DNA of 64,000 nt from positions 1,480 through 65,479 of the forward strand of contig NZ_JAGYPL010000008.1 in assembly GCF_018343715.1 (NCBI RefSeq), written 5' to 3'. Shown here piece by piece: positions 60,116 to 64,000 of the stretch. Each line of letters opens with the position of its first letter. Position 1 is the stretch's first letter. Source of the stretch: Bacillus sp. FJAT-49711 (GTDB taxonomy: Bacteria; Bacillota; Bacilli; Bacillales; Bacillaceae_C). The notes under the pieces are model-generated. The model had not been told where the DNA came from, did no database searches, and saw nothing but the letters and a program-made list of their open reading frames with translations. A program made the position numbers and the translations under genes.

Positions 60116-61543
60116 TTAGTGGACTTCAAGAAAAACCGCAATCTTTCCTTGTTTTAATTCCGCTTCACCTTGAAAACGTGCACCAGACTTCATGAGTTTG
60201 CGAAGATAAGCAAGATGCTCATCCGAAATTCTTTCCCCAGGTAAAAACAGTGGAATACCTGGAGGATAGGGAACGATCATTTTTGCCGCAATTCTTCCCG
60301 TGGATTGCTCCACATTTATCCATTCATAAGACATATCGAGCATATCCTTGTAGGAATAAGACAACTCCATTAGGTCGAAAGGGTTTTTTAATCTAAAAAC
60401 AATGTTGTTCTCATTCGATATTGTCGTTAATTCCGTAGAAAGCTGACGAATTCTTTCAATGCTTTCCTTGAATGGAAAACTTAATCCTTCTTTTATTAAA
60501 GGGAGAATTAGCAATACTTGATAAAGGTCAGCCAGTTCAGGAAAAACTCTAACCTTTTCAAGCTGTTCCTGTAATTGAAAGCCCGATAAGCTTTCGTGAC
60601 GCAATATTAATTTTAACGGATCATCGCTTGCGATGACAGTAAGTCCTGGAATTTCTTCTAATTGCCTAATAAATAAGTGCCTTTCCTGAATGAAAAAATT
60701 CATATCCTCTTTAGTAAAATTACCCACAAAATACCGTGCATAATCAAGTGAAGCCATAATTGGATAAGAAGGGCTGCTTGACTGCAGAACATTTAAATAA
60801 AATTCAACTTTTTGCTCTGATATTCTTTCACTATTAATATGTAAATAAGACCCCATCGTCATCGCTGGCAATGTTTTATGCGCAGAATGAACAACGATAT
60901 CAGCTCCAAACTCAAGCGACGATCGTGGAAACGGATCTCCTAATAGAAAGTGTGCACCGTGAGCCCCGTCAATGAGTACAATTATATTATTCATATGGGC
61001 TATATCAATAATTTCTTTCATATTAAACGCTTGTCCATAATAATCAGGATACGTGAGTATCAATACTTTAGCTTGCGGATATTTATTGATAGCTTGCTGT
61101 ATAAGTTTTGGACTTGGTCCAGCAGGGATCGATAGCTTTTCATTCATTTCGGGTGAAAAGAAAATAGGTTTTACTTTTGCCAGCATTAAGCCATTCAAGA
61201 TCGATTTATGGCAGTTACGCTGCACTAAAACAGTATCATCTTCGTGACAAGCAGCTAAAATCATCGCTAAATTCCCTACTGTACTGCCATTCACAAGGAA
61301 ATAGCTTTTTTTGGATCTATACAGCTTTGTCAGTAAATGTTGAGCTTCCTTAATTGCTTCCTGTGGATCATGTAAATCATCTAAGCCTGTAAGTTCAGTA
61401 ACATCAAATTGAGCAAAGTCCTTAAACAAACTTTCTTCCCCGAGTAATTCACCATTCTTATGTCCAGGCACATGGAAGGAAATTGGTTTTTTCGAAATAT
61501 GTGTAATCAAGCTATTCTGTAGAGGCATATTCTTTTGCTGCAT
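60116..61543 (-). CDS. yaaO: Orn/Lys/Arg decarboxylase-family PLP protein YaaO
   Basis: Fold-type I PLP enzyme of 475 residues related to lysine and arginine decarboxylases. [12 protein letters not shown] near the N terminus, the PLP pocket [19 protein letters not shown] and the PLP lysine in [14 protein letters not shown] (about K223), followed by the C-terminal OKR domain ([13 protein letters not shown]). Substrate unknown. In B. subtilis xpaC and yaaN lie upstream; here csfB does. Confidence 0.92.
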   Translation of the reverse strand: MQQKNMPLQNSLITHISKKPISFHVPGHKNGELLGEESLFKDFAQFDVTELTGLDDLHDPQEAIKEAQHLLTKLYRSKKSYFLVNGSTVGNLAMILAACHEDDTVLVQRNCHKSILNGLMLAKVKPIFFSPEMNEKLSIPAGPSPKLIQQAINKYPQAKVLILTYPDYYGQAFNMKEIIDIAHMNNIIVLIDGAHGAHFLLGDPFPRSSLEFGADIVVHSAHKTLPAMTMGSYLHINSERISEQKVEFYLNVLQSSSPSYPIMASLDYARYFVGNFTKEDMNFFIQERHLFIRQLEEIPGLTVIASDDPLKLILRHESLSGFQLQEQLEKVRVFPELADLYQVLLILPLIKEGLSFPFKESIERIRQLSTELTTISNENNIVFRLKNPFDLMELSYSYKDMLDMSYEWINVEQSTGRIAAKMIVPYPPGIPLFLPGERISDEHLAYLRKLMKSGARFQGEAELKQGKIAVFLEVH

Positions 61544-61598
61544 ATAAAAACCTCTTTCTTACTTCATTTCTTTCCTTATATTCTACTCTTTAGACAGC

Positions 61599-61631
61599 AA
61601 AAAGCCAGGCTGTATTCTTTTTAGCCTGGGC
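61599..61631 (-). terminator. terminator between csfB and yaaO
   Basis: Arms GCCCAGGCT/AGCCTGGC (61604-61631) are followed on the minus strand by TTTTTGCTG. It ends the csfB transcript. A further inverted repeat, GTAAAAGCC/GGCTTTTAC (61673-61699), lies between it and csfB and has no T-tract. Confidence 0.85.
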
Positions 61632-61833
61632 ATTCGTAAGTTTATAAAAGGTTGTCTTTGTAAAGTTTCTTTGTAAAAGCCCAAAAGACGGCTTTTACAT
61701 TTAATAAGGAAGTTTAGCGGTTCTTCTGAAGTTGGCAGTTCTTTTCTCAACTAAATTATTGAATCTAATGGCAAAATCCATTTCTCATTAATAAAATTTA
61801 TATAATATAGCAACAATGTTAGAGAAAAGAGCC

Positions 61834-62007
61834 TTATGAAAATATCTTCGTTTCTGAGATCGCTTTTAATTGTTTAATATAATATTTATAAATCGGATCC
61901 TTCGTACTTGTGGCAATCATAGCTTTCTCACAATCTGTACAAATAAAAGATGTATAAAGATGAATACCTTGCTTCCCCGTATCCTCACAAATTATGCATT
62001 TTTCCAC
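61834..62007 (-). CDS. csfB: anti-sigma-G factor Gin (CsfB)
   Basis: Small zinc-finger protein that binds sigma-G and keeps it inactive until engulfment. The 57-residue product has two CxxC pairs (C4, C7, C23, C26), GIHLYTSFICTDCE and a helical tail. The frame opens at an ATG (62025), but GGAGG lies 7 nt before the GTG at 62007, and a sigma-F-type promoter would place the transcript start near the ATG, so GTG is chosen. Confidence 0.9.
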   Translation of the reverse strand: MEKCIICEDTGKQGIHLYTSFICTDCEKAMIATSTKDPIYKYYIKQLKAISETKIFS

Positions 62008-62028
62008 AACTCCACCTCCATACATGTT

Positions 62029-62057
62029 AGTTTGTGCATTTCCCTTTATTTGTATAC
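62029..62057 (-). promoter_or_regulatory. csfB promoter candidate (sigma-F)
   Basis: On the minus strand, GTATA (62053-62057) and GCACAAACT (62029-62037) are 15 bp apart; the -10 matches GGNNANANT at 8 of 9 defined or free positions. csfB is known to be made under sigma-F. Confidence 0.6.
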
Positions 62058-62155
62058 ACTATTTTTAAGATTTTACATATTACAATTCCTGCATTCTAAT
62101 TGTATGCAATTGGGACGGTTGCTGTGTTTGTACTCGATTTAAAAAGATTAAAACA

Positions 62156-62204
62156 GTAAAAAAGGACATGAAATGGGTGTACACCAAATCATGTCCTTTT
62201 ACTT
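62156..62204. terminator. bidirectional terminator between the tRNA operon and csfB
   Basis: Arms AAAAGGACATGA/TCATGTCCTTTT with an inner TGGTGTACACC palindrome (about 62159-62200). T-runs lie on both sides: TTTTTTACTG on the minus strand, TTTTACTTTT on the plus strand. It ends the tRNA-Ile-Ala transcript. Confidence 0.85.
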
Positions 62205-62232
62205 TTACATAGTTATGGACTTCCGCTTTTCT

Positions 62233-62381
62233 TTGTCTAGCTACAGCGCCTATCGACTAGCAAACTTCTTGCCCTCTTCCCTACGATAAGTCAACATCGA
62301 CTCGTTCCTCGTCGTGTTTCCTTTATCTCAGTCAGAGGCCCTGAAGTTTGTACGTCGATGAGCAAGGCGCTTTCGCTTTTC
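62233..62381 (-). repeat. family A repeat directly behind tRNA-Ala
   Basis: Minus-strand-oriented standard copy with GAAAAGCGAAAGCGCC beginning 2-3 nt after the tRNA-Ala discriminator base, then GATAAAGGAAACACGACGAG, TTGACTTATCGTAGGG and CTAGCTGTAGCGCC-type ends. Same placement and orientation as the copy behind tRNA-Met. Confidence 0.9.
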
Positions 62382-62383
62382 GA

Positions 62384-62456
62384 TGGAGCCTAGCGGGATC
62401 GAACCGCTGACCTCCTGCGTGCAAGGCAGGCGCTCTCCCAGCTGAGCTAAGGCCCC
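62384..62456 (-). tRNA. tRNA-Ala (TGC), 73 nt, CCA not encoded
   Basis: Acceptor GGGGCCT/AGGCTCC with discriminator A; anticodon stem CTGCC loop TTGCACG holding TGC; T-arm GCGGTTCGATCCCGC. A73 is followed by TCG, not CCA. It forms a pair with tRNA-Ile 17 bp upstream, the arrangement normally found in 16S-23S spacers. Confidence 0.97.
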
Positions 62457-62473
62457 GTATTAATGTGGAATGA

Positions 62474-62547
<74 letters not shown>

Positions 62548-62577
62548 ACATTTTTAAAATTTACAAACGACTTTTAT

Positions 62578-62606
62578 ATCCTAACACGGTTAAATTATAG
62601 TGTCAA
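62578..62606 (-). promoter_or_regulatory. promoter of the tRNA-Ile-Ala pair (sigma-A)
   Basis: On the minus strand, TTGACA (62601-62606) and TAGGAT (62578-62583) are 17 bp apart, the -10 being about 31 bp before the tRNA-Ile 5' end. Confidence 0.82.
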
Positions 62607-62720
62607 TTATGCGCATTTGGAAAAAATACGCTAAGCCTGTGAGAGGATCATGCAATCATTTGATACAAATGTGATACAGCGGTTTTTTCAATTATTGCAT
62701 AATAAGATACAACACTATAA

Positions 62721-63599
<879 letters not shown>

Positions 63600-63654
63600 G
63601 GAATAAATAATTCTAGATGTATAGAAACACAACACTCGACACTTTTGTTTCAAA

Positions 63655-63689
63655 AATAAAAAACTCCACTTTCATATGAGTGGAGTTTA
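63655..63689. terminator. terminator shared by bofA and the aldo/keto reductase
   Basis: Arms AAACTCCACT/AGTGGAGTTT (63661-63688) are followed on the minus strand by TTTATTTTTG. The bofA stop codon lies inside the upstream arm. Confidence 0.88.
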
Positions 63690-63950
63690 CAAAATCCATA
63701 ATTGAATCATCGCTAGCGCCGCTACCCCTGGTATTCCTAAGAATCCAGAGATTGCGGAAGTAGCAAAATTGATTGGTACAGATAATCCAAATTGATTTCC
63801 AATAGCATTCAAGAAAAATAGAAATAATGCCCCAATCACTAGTTTCATACAAGCTTGGCCGATCCACTTTAAAACCTTGCCCGGCAAGCCAGCTATTAAT
63901 AAGAAAATAATCAACACACATATGGCAGATATAATAATAATTGACTCCAA
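63687..63950 (-). CDS. bofA: inhibitor of pro-sigma-K processing BofA
   Basis: Membrane protein that holds the SpoIVFB protease inactive until a forespore signal. The 87-residue product has two hydrophobic segments (about 2-20 and 36-52) and the conserved C-terminal INFATSAISGFLGIPGVAAL that reaches the protease active site. It starts at TTG after a purine-rich AGGGACAGG; no better start is in frame. It ends in the terminator stem. Confidence 0.93.
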   Translation of the reverse strand: MESIIIISAICVLIIFLLIAGLPGKVLKWIGQACMKLVIGALFLFFLNAIGNQFGLSVPINFATSAISGFLGIPGVAALAMIQLWIL

Positions 63951-64000
63951 AACCTGTCCCTCCCGAATCTATCCTTTAATTCATTGTATGATAGGATTGT

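Noticed and set aside
60066-60141. Overlap of tmk with yaaO
   Set aside because: It depends on an over-long tmk start; with the start set by GGAGG at 60066 the genes do not overlap.

Overview
The window is chromosomal DNA from a spore-forming member of the Bacillaceae (Bacillus sensu lato). The gene order follows the origin-proximal segment of Bacillus subtilis from bofA to lysS, inverted so that almost every gene lies on the minus strand. Sporulation genes (spoIIE, spoVT, spoVG, yabG, yabP, yabQ, fin, csfB, bofA, sspF and a gerK-type operon), sigma-A promoters and recognisable sigma-B, -F, -G, -H and -K promoter candidates support this. I cannot name the species.

Layout from left to right: the 5' end of a 16S rRNA gene with tandem promoters; lysS, dusB and the folate genes (yazB, folK, folB, folP); cysK, hslO, coaX, ftsH, hpt, tilS; yabT, yabS, spoIIE; tRNA-Met; yabR, divIC, yabQ, yabP, rqcP, yabN, yabM; spoVT, mfd, fin, pth, ctc, prs, glmU; spoVG, ridA, purR, ispE; an inserted germinant-receptor operon gerKA-KB-KC plus a small D subunit; sspF, veg, yabG, rsmA, rnmV, yabE, tatD, metG; abrB on the plus strand; a methionine-to-cysteine operon yrrT-luxS-mccA-mccB; a plus-strand membrane protein; rsmI, yazA, yabB, yabA, ricT, holB, darA, tmk, yaaO, csfB; a free-standing tRNA-Ile/tRNA-Ala pair; a plus-strand aldo/keto reductase; and bofA.

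Compared from memory with B. subtilis, several genes are absent from their usual slots: pabB-pabA-pabC and yacD around cysK, yaaR between darA and holB, xpaC-yaaN between csfB and yaaO, tRNA-Glu beside tRNA-Met, and the rRNA genes of the rrn operon between bofA and csfB. In that last slot only the two spacer tRNAs remain, with their own promoter.

The unexplained DNA is mostly intergenic repeats. Family A is an element of about 150 bp with self-complementary ends and interchangeable cores. It occurs as single copies, a tandem array of four units of 154 bp, a tandem array with a different core, short internally deleted forms, and copies directly behind two tRNA 3' ends. One copy carries two hairpins with GTCCT and ATCCT loops, the hallmark of the Bacillaceae-1 RNA motif. 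Family B (three copies, GTTGATT/AATCAAC ends) and family C (a short unit spaced 51 to 61 bp) are separate. The most striking single-gene observation is fin: its conserved 76-residue reading frame begins at an ATA codon behind a well-placed ribosome binding site. I saw no CRISPR array, phage, transposase gene or new defence system.
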